Shown here in pieces: positions 1 to 7,481 of a stretch of DNA of 42,760 nt. Under the pieces are notes generated by a model that was given only the letters and a program-made list of their open reading frames with translations, searched no databases and was not told the origin of the DNA. Position 1 is the stretch's first letter, and each line of letters starts with the position of its first letter. The stretch comes from Methanoregula sp. (GTDB lineage Archaea; Halobacteriota; Methanomicrobia; Methanomicrobiales; Methanospirillaceae): contig JAUSBW010000250.1 in the NCBI GenBank assembly GCA_030651815.1, positions 1 through 42,760 on the forward strand, written 5' to 3'. The translations under genes and the position numbers were made by a program.

Positions 1-1080
1 AAGAGCGAACCGATCCTCGGTCGGGCGCTTGCAGACGGCTACCGGGAGAAAGTGCGGATCGCCACCAAACTCCCGCCATGGTTTGTCTTTTCCCGTGCTG
101 ATATGGACCGGATTCTGGCAGAGCAACTGGAAAAACTCAACACCGATCATATCGATTACTACCTGCTCCACAGTCTCGGTAAAGAGTCCTGGGAAAAACT
201 CCTGCGTCTCGGTGTGCTTGAATTTCTCGATATCGCAAAAAAAGACGGCAGGATAAAGAATGCCGGCTTCTCGTTCCACAGCAACACGGACACGTTCAAA
301 GAGATTATCGATGCATACAACTGGGATTTCTGCCAGATCCAGTTCAATTACCTCGACGAGCACAATCAGGCAGGGATCGAGGGGTTGCAGTACGCTGCCT
401 CAAAACGGATTGCGGTCATGGTGATGGAACCGTTGCGGGGCGGCAATCTCGCCGGCCATGTGCCGGACGATGTGCAGAAGTGCTGGGATAATGCGCCGGT
501 TAAGCGAAGTGCAGCGGAGTGGGGGCTGCGCTGGGTATGGAACCATCCCGGTGTGACGGTCGTCCTTTCGGGTATGAACGAGGAGGCGCATATCGATGAG
601 AACCTGCGGGTGGCAGAAACCGCGTTGCCGGATTCACTCCCGGAATCCGATCTTGCTGTGCTTGAACAGGCCCGCCAGACCTACCGGCGCTTAATGAAAG
701 TGGACTGTACCGGTTGCCGCTACTGCATGCCCTGTCCGGCGGGAGTCAACATCCCGGAGTGTTTTTCTTTTTACAACAACACTGCATTCTTTCCCCACAA
801 CCGGGAGAACCGGATGCTCTACATCATCCGTCTTGGCGGGATTATCGGGGATGTCCCCTCCTATGCAGGGCTGTGCCAGCACTGCGGGAAATGCGAACTG
901 ATCTGCCCCCAGCACATTCCTATCCAGCAGCGCCTCAAAGATGTCTCGGAAGTCATGGAGGGCAGGGGAATGGGTGCCAGGCGGTTTGTGATGAAAGGCG
1001 TGATGGGTGGTGCATTGCGGCTCCAGAATATTGCAGGGCAGATCAAACGGATGGCCTCTCCACGAAAGCAGGTGCAGTGA
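1..1080 (+). CDS. Aldo/keto reductase with C-terminal 4Fe-4S ferredoxin domain (5' partial)
   Basis: The frame is open to the left edge, so the N-terminus (NADPH-barrel start and probably the catalytic Tyr) lies outside the window; the GTG at 52 is only an internal codon. The visible part is the second half of an AKR TIM barrel: the HIDYYLLHS strand, the QIQFNYLDEHNQAG strand and the VMEPLRGGNL segment. A cysteine-rich C-terminal extension follows, with CTGCRYCMPCP and CQHCGKCELICPQ, which matches two ferredoxin-type clusters. This fusion is the COG1453-type 'predicted oxidoreductase of the aldo/keto reductase family', common in anaerobes. Likely a cytosolic redox enzyme coupling NAD(P)H or ferredoxin to an unknown carbonyl substrate. 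The substrate cannot be read from sequence. Confidence 0.9.
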   Translation, partial: KSEPILGRALADGYREKVRIATKLPPWFVFSRADMDRILAEQLEKLNTDHIDYYLLHSLGKESWEKLLRLGVLEFLDIAKKDGRIKNAGFSFHSNTDTFKEIIDAYNWDFCQIQFNYLDEHNQAGIEGLQYAASKRIAVMVMEPLRGGNLAGHVPDDVQKCWDNAPVKRSAAEWGLRWVWNHPGVTVVLSGMNEEAHIDENLRVAETALPDSLPESDLAVLEQARQTYRRLMKVDCTGCRYCMPCPAGVNIPECFSFYNNTAFFPHNRENRMLYIIRLGGIIGDVPSYAGLCQHCGKCELICPQHIPIQQRLKDVSEVMEGRGMGARRFVMKGVMGGALRLQNIAGQIKRMASPRKQVQ

Positions 1081-1205
1081 CGGGAATGGCAGATGTTTTT
1101 GTTTTTCACACTCTGTTAAAAAGAGGTGGGGGCATATCCGGTTGCCTGACGCATATCTTTTTCCCGTTTCTTTTTGAGACAGAATAGTACGAGGTGCACG
1201 ACTGC

Positions 1206-1829
1206 ATGGAACCCGCATCAGAAACATCCGGCCTTTCCGGGGAGTACGCAGAGGAGTACTGTATGATACGGGACGCAGCCCGGCGTATCCGCATTGCCCG
1301 GACACGCGGGGAACTCGGAACAATTCTTGTCCATGAAGTGCAGCAGTACTCCCTCTTCGATCTACAGATCATCGGGGGGCGCCTCTACAATGAGATAGAA
1401 AAACTTCCGTCCCCGTACCGCGAGGCGATCCGCCCGTATTTCAACAAGCAGCTCTTTGGAAAGCATCACGAACTCCTCGCCCTGCACCGGCGCGGGGCAT
1501 TCGGACGGATGGATACCCCCCTTGCCGATCCGGAAACATTTCAGAAATTCTGCGATATGCTGCCGGAAGGATGTTTTGCCTGGAATGATGCAGGAGAGCG
1601 CAACCCGTACTTCCGGAACCCAAAGAACCAGCTCTTCTATTACCTGATCGCAGCGTTTTCCATGTTTGTGCTCGATGAGCCGGGTCACCCGGTGGGCATG
1701 CCGTTTCCCGGGGGGTTCAAAGTCGAGCAGCGGGGGTGCGACTATTACTGCCTGATCCGGGACAAGGAAAAGGAAGTTTGCTCTTCAATCTGTAATTTCT
1801 GCCCGGCCAAACAGACGGAGGAGTCCTGA
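1206..1829 (+). CDS. DUF2115 (UPF0305) family protein
   Basis: A 207-residue soluble protein resembling the methanogen-specific DUF2115/UPF0305 family of unknown function. The C-terminus carries a conserved cysteine set (GCDYYCLIRDKEKEVCSSICNFCPAKQ), typical of the family and suggestive of a metal or Fe-S site. I chose ATG 1206 over the upstream GTG 1194 because GAGGTG at 1191-1196 is a well-spaced ribosome-binding site for 1206 and overlaps the GTG. It lies about 125 bases downstream of the AKR gene in the same direction. The family is a useful taxonomic marker for methanogens; its biochemical role is not known to me. Confidence 0.8.
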   Translation: MEPASETSGLSGEYAEEYCMIRDAARRIRIARTRGELGTILVHEVQQYSLFDLQIIGGRLYNEIEKLPSPYREAIRPYFNKQLFGKHHELLALHRRGAFGRMDTPLADPETFQKFCDMLPEGCFAWNDAGERNPYFRNPKNQLFYYLIAAFSMFVLDEPGHPVGMPFPGGFKVEQRGCDYYCLIRDKEKEVCSSICNFCPAKQTEES

Positions 1830-2214
1830 TGGACTTTGAACGGGTTGTTAAAAACCGGAGATTCACCGGTTTTCCCGCTTTGCCGAACTGACCTTTTCCC
1901 GGCATTGAGGAACAATCTTAACAGACAAAGACATCCAATGTTCATCTGGTGGCAGACTTTTGAACGCCCGGTATCCGTTCCTCGTTTCCATCCCGCATGG
2001 GGGTACAGAAGTTCCTGATGAGGTTCGATCCCGCCTCCCTTTTCCCAAACAAACCTGAAATACCGGTTTGCTGACCCAACTTTGCCTCCTTTACCTTTAG
2101 GAGCATAACAAAGTAAGGAGGCATTGTACCTGAGATCTTTTGGTCACTGTTTTTTTCTGAGGAATAAGGATTTCTACTGGGCCATTATACTATCCAACAG
2201 GGAAAGGTGGTATC
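1830..2214. other. Non-coding gap of 385 bases with a stem-loop
   Basis: No convincing gene. The distinctive feature is an inverted repeat, TGCCTCCTTTAC (2083-2094) and GTAAGGAGGCA (2113-2123), which pairs over about 11 positions with one bulged T and an 18-base loop. It lies about 90 bases upstream of the small membrane protein at 2215. It could be a terminator-like or regulatory hairpin. Note that the right arm contains AGGAGG, so folding would bury a Shine-Dalgarno-like sequence, but no ORF starts just after it. Confidence 0.5.
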
Positions 2215-2658
2215 ATGGAGGAAGAAAAACAAAGTCCCGGGCCTGTTCGACCCATGCAAGTCGCCGATCCGACAGGTAATCCTGCCACACCGGCCACGGT
2301 AAAGGCGGCACGATCAACAAGGAAATGGATCTTAACCGGAGGAATTTTCCTTCTCATTGTCATTATTGCAGCCGCATTCCTGGTGTTTGGGGTATTGAGA
2401 ACTTCCAATGAACCCATCGTGGGCACATGGACCGTGGAGTCGACAGGTCTGCAGATGCAGTTCGACATGAATGGCACGGCAACTCTCCGATATCCAGACA
2501 CGGGATACTATGCGATTGGTCGGTGGGAGAAGGTCGCAGAAAACCGGTATCAGCTTCTTTCCGCAAAAGGGACTCCAAGCCCACGTCTCTCCTACGACCC
2601 GATTGCAGATGCCTTGCATACTGATGATTTTTCCATAATATTTATCAAAAAGGGGTGA
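2215..2658 (+). CDS. Membrane-anchored small exoprotein, unknown family
   Basis: A 147-residue protein with a polar Pro/Ala-rich N-terminus, one strong transmembrane helix at about residues 38-62 (GGIFLLIVIIAAAFLVFGVL), and a beta-rich C-terminal domain. The C-terminal domain (IVGTW... GTATLRY... GRWEKVAENRYQLL) has the look of a lipocalin-like or DUF-type 'GTWTV' domain found in many methanogen surface proteins. Predicted type II membrane protein with the beta domain outside. GGTGG lies about 5 bases before the ATG. The next gene starts 7 bases after the stop, so the two are probably co-transcribed. I do not recognise a specific function. Confidence 0.75.
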   Translation: MEEEKQSPGPVRPMQVADPTGNPATPATVKAARSTRKWILTGGIFLLIVIIAAAFLVFGVLRTSNEPIVGTWTVESTGLQMQFDMNGTATLRYPDTGYYAIGRWEKVAENRYQLLSAKGTPSPRLSYDPIADALHTDDFSIIFIKKG

Positions 2659-2664
2659 CTGGCG

Positions 2665-4185
2665 ATGGAGAACAATACCATACATGTATCCGGGGCAGTC
2701 GTGTGCAGTCTCGTAATCCTTGTCTTCTTAACAGCCTGCGTGACGGTCCTGGTTCCCGGGGTCTGGGCTGAAGAAACAAACAATACATTTTTTACAGACT
2801 GGAATGTGGTCCAGACCGGGGGAGGCGCCCATGTTGACCTTCTTTCCACTCCCTTCTATCTGCCAGACGTGATTGCCGATACTACCTTCCTCAAGGGGTA
2901 TTATGATAATAATGGCTGTCCCATCGGCATGACGGTCGGTGGCAAAGAAGCGCCCCATTTGCGTGACCCGGGTTTTGCATCAAGTGCATTGTGCCGGGGG
3001 GCCTGCGGTCCCGACTGCCCGACCGGGCGGTGCAAGCAGCTGACGGAGATCGCCATCGAGAATAAGGACAAGACCGGAACATGCTGGTACTACGGGGTTA
3101 TTGAATGTCCTACCGATACGGGCTGCCAGGAACATGATTCGTGTTACGATTACTGCGAAGCTAACGGGTATAATTTCATCCTGGATTCCTGCCACCTGCA
3201 ATGCAACGGGCGCTGTTTTGACAAATACGGGTACACAACCTGCGCTGAGTGGGCCGATCTCCCGGGAAGGACGGGTAAATATTCGACAAAACTCTTTGAC
3301 TCTGTCTTCCGGCCCACCTATAATCAGCCGAAGCTCAAATACTCGTACCCCCCGGATTTCCGGGAAAATCCCATCACCCTTACGCCAACCACCCCCGCAC
3401 AGACCCCTCAACAAGTTCCGACAACAACGATTGTTCCTCCGACTACCACGACAACCATACCTACCACGAAACCTATCACTACGACAGCGACTTTCGGACC
3501 TGATACCCGCCTCACGGTCATCATGACCGGTGACTTATCCGCAGAGGAAATGGAAGGGACAACGATTGGCTGGTCCCCGGAGGCACTTGAGCAGTCCTGT
3601 TCACCCACTTCGACCGGGGGACAGTGCATCCTGAAATTCCCCTATGGTACCCCGGTGGAAGTATCGACTTTCCCAAGCGGGGGCGTCAGGTTCATCGGGT
3701 GGTTCGGGTCATGCTCCGGCTCGGGGGACTGCACGGTCAGTATGACAAAGGATAAGACCGTCACCGCACAGTTCAGTAGGATCCCGACAACGACCGTCAT
3801 CACCAATTACCAGGACTACTGCACATCGAATTATCCCGGTTCTTACTATAACGCGGAAGAAGGAACCTGTCAATTCCATAGAGCTACACCGACATCCGGT
3901 GCCGGAGGAATGAATAAACCCACTCTTATCCCTCTCGCCGGCGTGTGCTGTCCAAAGGAATCATGCCGCACGCAGATAGCGGATGCAACGGGCGGCACCC
4001 CTCCCTACCACTTCAGCTCCGGGACATTTGCCGGTGGAGGAGCACCTCCAATGGGCATGATTATCGGACTGGACGGCTACCTTACCGGCACGGCACCGGC
4101 AGTGGGGCCCTATTCGTTCAGTGTTTGCGTGGCCGATCTCGCTGGCAACACGGATTGCGGGGTGTCATCCATTTTCGTGAGTTAG
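2665..4185 (+). CDS. Secreted multidomain protein with phospholipase A2-like domain
   Basis: A 506-residue exported protein. Residues 1-35 form a signal peptide or anchor. Residues about 105-200 are cysteine-rich and contain CRGACGPDCPTG (110-121), resembling the Ca-binding loop of secreted phospholipases A2, followed by CQEHDSCYDYC (154-164), which matches the PLA2 active-site helix pattern CxxHDxCY with the His157-Asp158 dyad. A Thr/Pro-rich linker follows (about 235-275). Next is a beta domain with FIGWFGSCSGSGDCTVSMTKD, resembling divergent InlB/bacterial-repeat domains. The C-terminal putative Ig module (GGTPPYHFSSG... GLDGYLTGTAP) runs about 443-506. Likely extracellular. PLA2 activity is inferred only from the motifs. 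It probably shares a transcript with the preceding small membrane protein. Confidence 0.75.
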   Translation: MENNTIHVSGAVVCSLVILVFLTACVTVLVPGVWAEETNNTFFTDWNVVQTGGGAHVDLLSTPFYLPDVIADTTFLKGYYDNNGCPIGMTVGGKEAPHLRDPGFASSALCRGACGPDCPTGRCKQLTEIAIENKDKTGTCWYYGVIECPTDTGCQEHDSCYDYCEANGYNFILDSCHLQCNGRCFDKYGYTTCAEWADLPGRTGKYSTKLFDSVFRPTYNQPKLKYSYPPDFRENPITLTPTTPAQTPQQVPTTTIVPPTTTTTIPTTKPITTTATFGPDTRLTVIMTGDLSAEEMEGTTIGWSPEALEQSCSPTSTGGQCILKFPYGTPVEVSTFPSGGVRFIGWFGSCSGSGDCTVSMTKDKTVTAQFSRIPTTTVITNYQDYCTSNYPGSYYNAEEGTCQFHRATPTSGAGGMNKPTLIPLAGVCCPKESCRTQIADATGGTPPYHFSSGTFAGGGAPPMGMIIGLDGYLTGTAPAVGPYSFSVCVADLAGNTDCGVSSIFVS

Positions 4186-4357
4186 ACCGGTATACACGCG
4201 GCAGTGAAAAGGGCAATTCAGGAATAGGGGGTGTTTTCCTAGGCCTTCCTATCTCACTGAGAGTTAATAAAAAGGGAATCATCGGAGGCTCCAGACCCGC
4301 TTTCTCATTGGAAAAATGATCTCTACAGAGCCAAGATCTTCATAAAAAATGATTTTT

Positions 4358-5074
4358 TTAACCGTTCACGATCCTGTGCTCTTCGAGTCCCCCGTCATAA
4401 AATACCTTGACGGTGATCTCACCCCCTTTTATAAATCCCCTCATCCGGTCGTCGTACACTTTCTGCACATGGCGGAGGCGGTGGCGGGTGAAGTAGTGCT
4501 GCATGTATTCGAGGAACTGGATCTCCTGCGTTAGGAATGCGTTTTCATACTCCTTTGCCTCACGGGCGAGTTTGAGGCTCTCATCGTTAAGGATGGTGGT
4601 ATCATATTCCCCATGCTGGTCAAGCCCGGAGAATTGCCGCCAGTCCACAGTACCCTGTTCATCAGGTTCCCGGTGGAGCATGTACGGGTAGACACGGCAG
4701 ATGGCAAAGCGGTTGTCGTAGATGCGACATTTGCCCTCTTCTAAAAACCAGCAGGACCCGGTCGCATCATCCTGCGTCCGCAGAGCATAACCGGAGACAT
4801 AAAATGTCCCGTTCTGGTCGCAGAATTCAGGTGACGGGGCCGGTTCGAGTGCATCAGGATCAATGGCTTTTACTACAGTCACGTCCCGATCGAGCAGGAA
4901 CACATGCCCGTTGAATTCCCGGGTGCAGCACTTTGCGCAGGATGTGCAGCGGAATCCGATCTCACGGATTATGCCAGCGAAACGTTCCAGGGGATACTCA
5001 AAGAGACTGTTGCGCTCCTGCGTCAGCGCAGCGATGCGGAAAGGAATGGGGGTTAGGGAAACAGGGATCACCAC
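4358..5074 (-). CDS. YkgJ-type CxxCxxCC zinc/iron-binding protein
   Basis: A 238-residue soluble protein of the UPF0153/YkgJ family. The defining cluster CTSCAKCC is at residues 43-50, and further conserved cysteines occur in GSCWFLEEGKCRIYDNRFAICRVYP, giving the usual Fe-S or Zn chelating site. The function of the family is not established. The start is uncertain: GTG 5074 is used because no ATG precedes the cysteine cluster. The gene converges on the PLA2-like gene and diverges from the flavoprotein at 5194. Confidence 0.8.
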   Translation of the reverse strand: MVIPVSLTPIPFRIAALTQERNSLFEYPLERFAGIIREIGFRCTSCAKCCTREFNGHVFLLDRDVTVVKAIDPDALEPAPSPEFCDQNGTFYVSGYALRTQDDATGSCWFLEEGKCRIYDNRFAICRVYPYMLHREPDEQGTVDWRQFSGLDQHGEYDTTILNDESLKLAREAKEYENAFLTQEIQFLEYMQHYFTRHRLRHVQKVYDDRMRGFIKGGEITVKVFYDGGLEEHRIVNG

Positions 5075-5193
5075 ATTAGTGTTCCGTAGACTGTGATGGC
5101 AGTGTTTATTGCTTTTTCGAGAGTTTTTTGGTTCAGCAGTGTTGTTTGGATCCTGCCGCAGTATTTTTGCCTCCCGGTGTAATAGTACCGGTC

Positions 5194-6075
5194 ATGGAAC
5201 CGGTGCGTGAACTCCTCTTCTGCAGGAAGATCGATGACGGTACTGATCGCGTATCGTTAACGCTGCACCGCGAGGATTTCTCCGCTCTTTATCCTGGTAT
5301 GATCCGGTTTACTCTGGCCGTTTCGTCCAAAGAACAGATCCGCGCCATATTCCGGACCAACTCGTTTGAGTACTCGCCGCTGGTTCCGTTAAAGGCAGAG
5401 ACCGTCGCGCTTCAGACCGCAGATGACTGGGAACAGCAACTCCGCACGAGCCCTGCCCTCTTTTTTCAGGATCATTGGCCGGAGTCCCCCAGGCACACGC
5501 CCGCCCTCTCGCCCGATCTGGTCGTGATCCAGGGAAGCCCGCGCGGGGACGGGAACTGCAGCATTCTTGCCGGTTGGGCAGTGGAGACAGCGCACGTGCT
5601 AGGTAAAACCGTACAGGTGATCTACCCCCATGACATGAGCATCCATTGCTGCATCGGGTGTTACCAGTGCTATAACACCGGCTCGTGCGTTTTTACCGAT
5701 GACATGGCAGAGATCATCGATGCAGTCCGGAATACGTCGCTCCTTGTTGTCTGCTCCCCGGTCTATACCAATACCGTTCCCGGAGGGCTCAAGCTGGTTA
5801 TCGACCGCTGCCAGGCTTACCATGCAGAGCGGGTGATATCCGGTGGGAAACAGGGACAAAAAGGGTTGCTCTTTTCGGTTGCCGGAAGAAAAGGGGAGGA
5901 GAATTTTATCTGCATTACCCGTGTCGTTACGGCGTTCCTGCGGAACCTGGATATTGAACCGGCTGGCGAAGTCCTCATTGACCATGTTGATGCAGTTAAG
6001 GATATCCGGACCATTGATGGTATAGAGCCCACCGTCAGGGAAAAAATAATCAGGCTCCTTACAAATCCCTCATAA
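5194..6075 (+). CDS. Iron-sulfur flavoprotein (NADPH-dependent FMN reductase family) with extra N-terminal domain
   Basis: A 293-residue protein. The last two thirds are a flavodoxin-like fold: VVIQGSPRGDGNCS is the FMN phosphate loop and CSPVYTNTVPGGLKLVIDR the flavin-stacking loop. Between them CIGCYQCYNTGSC gives CxxCxxCx5C, matching the compact 4Fe-4S motif of methanogen iron-sulfur flavoprotein (Isf). About 100 residues precede this core and are not recognised (MEPVRELLFCRKIDDG...). Cytosolic electron carrier or reductase, possibly in oxygen-stress defence as known for Isf. ATG 5194 is preferred to the TTG at 5128; no clear ribosome-binding site precedes either, so a leaderless message is possible. 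Confidence 0.8.
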   Translation: MEPVRELLFCRKIDDGTDRVSLTLHREDFSALYPGMIRFTLAVSSKEQIRAIFRTNSFEYSPLVPLKAETVALQTADDWEQQLRTSPALFFQDHWPESPRHTPALSPDLVVIQGSPRGDGNCSILAGWAVETAHVLGKTVQVIYPHDMSIHCCIGCYQCYNTGSCVFTDDMAEIIDAVRNTSLLVVCSPVYTNTVPGGLKLVIDRCQAYHAERVISGGKQGQKGLLFSVAGRKGEENFICITRVVTAFLRNLDIEPAGEVLIDHVDAVKDIRTIDGIEPTVREKIIRLLTNPS

Positions 6076-6150
6076 CCGCATGTCCTGCGGTATTGTCCAC
6101 CGTAGATACGCATCTCAAACGAGTTATAGCAGCATCACCAACCCTCTCTC

Positions 6151-6606
6151 ATGCAGCTCGATGACCTTTTTATCCCCATCATCGTCTCGCTTGTTCTCGG
6201 TTTTACGCTCGGTTATTTTTTTGTAAAAGCACAGATCACCGCAATTGAGGGGAAATACCGGGCAGAGCTGGAAACGTGGAAGATACAAGCCGAAGGTGAG
6301 ATACGGAAAGATTCAGTGAACCGCGCACGCTCCACGCTCAAGGGAAAGATCGCAGAGCAGATGGCCCCGGTATTGCCGGAGTTTCAGTTCAATCCTGCGG
6401 ATGCCCGGTTTATTGGATCTCCCGTGGATTACATTATTTTTGACGGTCTGACCGAAGTGGCCGATGAAAAGAGCAGGAAGATTCGGATCGTGTTCATGGA
6501 TGTGAAAAAAGGTACAGGGGCACTGACGAGAACACAGCGGGTGATAAAAAAGGCAGTTGAGGATAAGGCCGTCTCATGGCAGACGATGAAGATAGCCGAT
6601 ATGTAA
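6151..6606 (+). CDS. Membrane-anchored Holliday-junction-resolvase-related protein
   Basis: A 151-residue protein with an N-terminal transmembrane helix (residues 8-26, PIIVSLVLGFTLGYFFV), a charged helical stretch, then a compact domain. The core RARSTLKGKIAEQMAPVLPEF, DARFIGSPVDYIIFDGL and IVFMDVKKG matches the family described as 'predicted secreted endonuclease distantly related to archaeal Holliday junction resolvase' (COG4741). PVDY and DVK can serve as the acidic residues and lysine of a PD-(D/E)xK site, with Asp where many members have Glu. The role of a membrane-anchored nuclease-like domain is unknown. The ATG has no obvious SD. Confidence 0.75.
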   Translation: MQLDDLFIPIIVSLVLGFTLGYFFVKAQITAIEGKYRAELETWKIQAEGEIRKDSVNRARSTLKGKIAEQMAPVLPEFQFNPADARFIGSPVDYIIFDGLTEVADEKSRKIRIVFMDVKKGTGALTRTQRVIKKAVEDKAVSWQTMKIADM

Positions 6607-6683
6607 ACGGTGTGGGTACAACCTGCTGGCAGAGAAGTCCTTTTTTACTAGCACTTCACATCCTATCATAAGGAGGAAGGATT

Positions 6684-6869
6684 ATGGAGGCCATCTTAAA
6701 AGTGATATGTTTTTTTGTCGGATTGTTTGTGATAGTAAACGGCGTCTGGGTTGTATACATGCCGCCATTTGGTGATGAGCCCGTTGGGCTGGCAATTATT
6801 GCGGTGGGTATTTTTATCCCGATCCTTACCCTTTTAGTGGCCAGGAAGACTGAATGCCGATACGATTAA
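6684..6869 (+). CDS. Small two-helix membrane protein
   Basis: A 61-residue protein preceded by an excellent ribosome-binding site, AGGAGGAAGG, at about 6671-6680. It has two hydrophobic segments (residues 5-25 and about 34-52) joined by a short polar loop with GDEP. No family recognised. The strong SD and hydrophobic composition support it as a real gene. Confidence 0.65.
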   Translation: MEAILKVICFFVGLFVIVNGVWVVYMPPFGDEPVGLAIIAVGIFIPILTLLVARKTECRYD

Positions 6870-6922
6870 CAGAGTGTGCAGGAATACTTTGCAGGTGAGG
6901 ACCGCACATAATTTTAAAAAAA

Positions 6923-7420
6923 TTAGTTGTACGTCCGGAACGGCACGTAATCATCGAAGATCTTTACTTTGTCACCTTGAGGGTTTGTCGCCCAGACTTC
7001 AACCCGGTTAACATTTCCCATTGCGCTGGTGATGGGCAAGGATACAGAATCTCCGATTTTAAGCGGCTTGCGTATTACACCGGTTTCAACTTTACCGTCA
7101 GCTCGGGTCACTGTGACATCGATCTGCGGGATAACGCTGTACCCTTTGCCGCCCCTAACGGTGGTGATGATCTGCGGGTCGGGGCTAAATCCATTACTCT
7201 CCACCTGAATATCAATACCCCATGGACCCGGAAGGGTCTGTGTAGGCCCGGGTGTAGATGATGCAATGGTAGTTGCTACCGGAGCTGGCGTGGCAGTTGC
7301 AACTGTTTCAACAGCTGTTGGCACCGGTGTGGCAGGAGGTGCTGCCGGCTGTGTACAGCCTGCTGCTGTGAGCAGGAGGACAAGTACGAAAAAGAGGGAA
7401 AAAACCCATCTGTTGTTCAT
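6923..7420 (-). CDS. Predicted lipoprotein with Thr/Pro-rich linker
   Basis: A 165-residue exported protein. The N-terminus is a signal peptide ending in LLLTAAGC, a fair lipobox, so the Cys may be lipidated. A Pro/Thr/Ala-rich linker of about 45 residues follows. The C-terminal beta domain (GIDIQVESNGFSPDP... GYSVIPQIDVTVTRADGKVETGVI... VNRVEVWATNPQGDKVKIFDDYVPF) is of a type common on methanogen surfaces. Start taken at ATG 7420 (MNNRW), because upstream in-frame codons would add an unlikely positively charged tail before the signal peptide. Function unknown; cell-surface location inferred. Confidence 0.75.
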   Translation of the reverse strand: MNNRWVFSLFFVLVLLLTAAGCTQPAAPPATPVPTAVETVATATPAPVATTIASSTPGPTQTLPGPWGIDIQVESNGFSPDPQIITTVRGGKGYSVIPQIDVTVTRADGKVETGVIRKPLKIGDSVSLPITSAMGNVNRVEVWATNPQGDKVKIFDDYVPFRTYN

Positions 7421-7481
7421 GTACACACATCTCTTTGAGAAATATTTGAGTGTTATGGGATAGGTAAAAAAGCGGGTGAGG

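Noticed and set aside
2665-2780. Lipobox (FLTAC) in the PLA2-like protein signal peptide
   Set aside because: The Cys is inside the hydrophobic core and is followed by more hydrophobic residues and a VWA-E signal peptidase site, so ordinary secretion fits better.
5128-5193. Upstream TTG start of the flavoprotein
   Set aside because: No ribosome-binding site and the added residues look non-coding; ATG 5194 is simpler.
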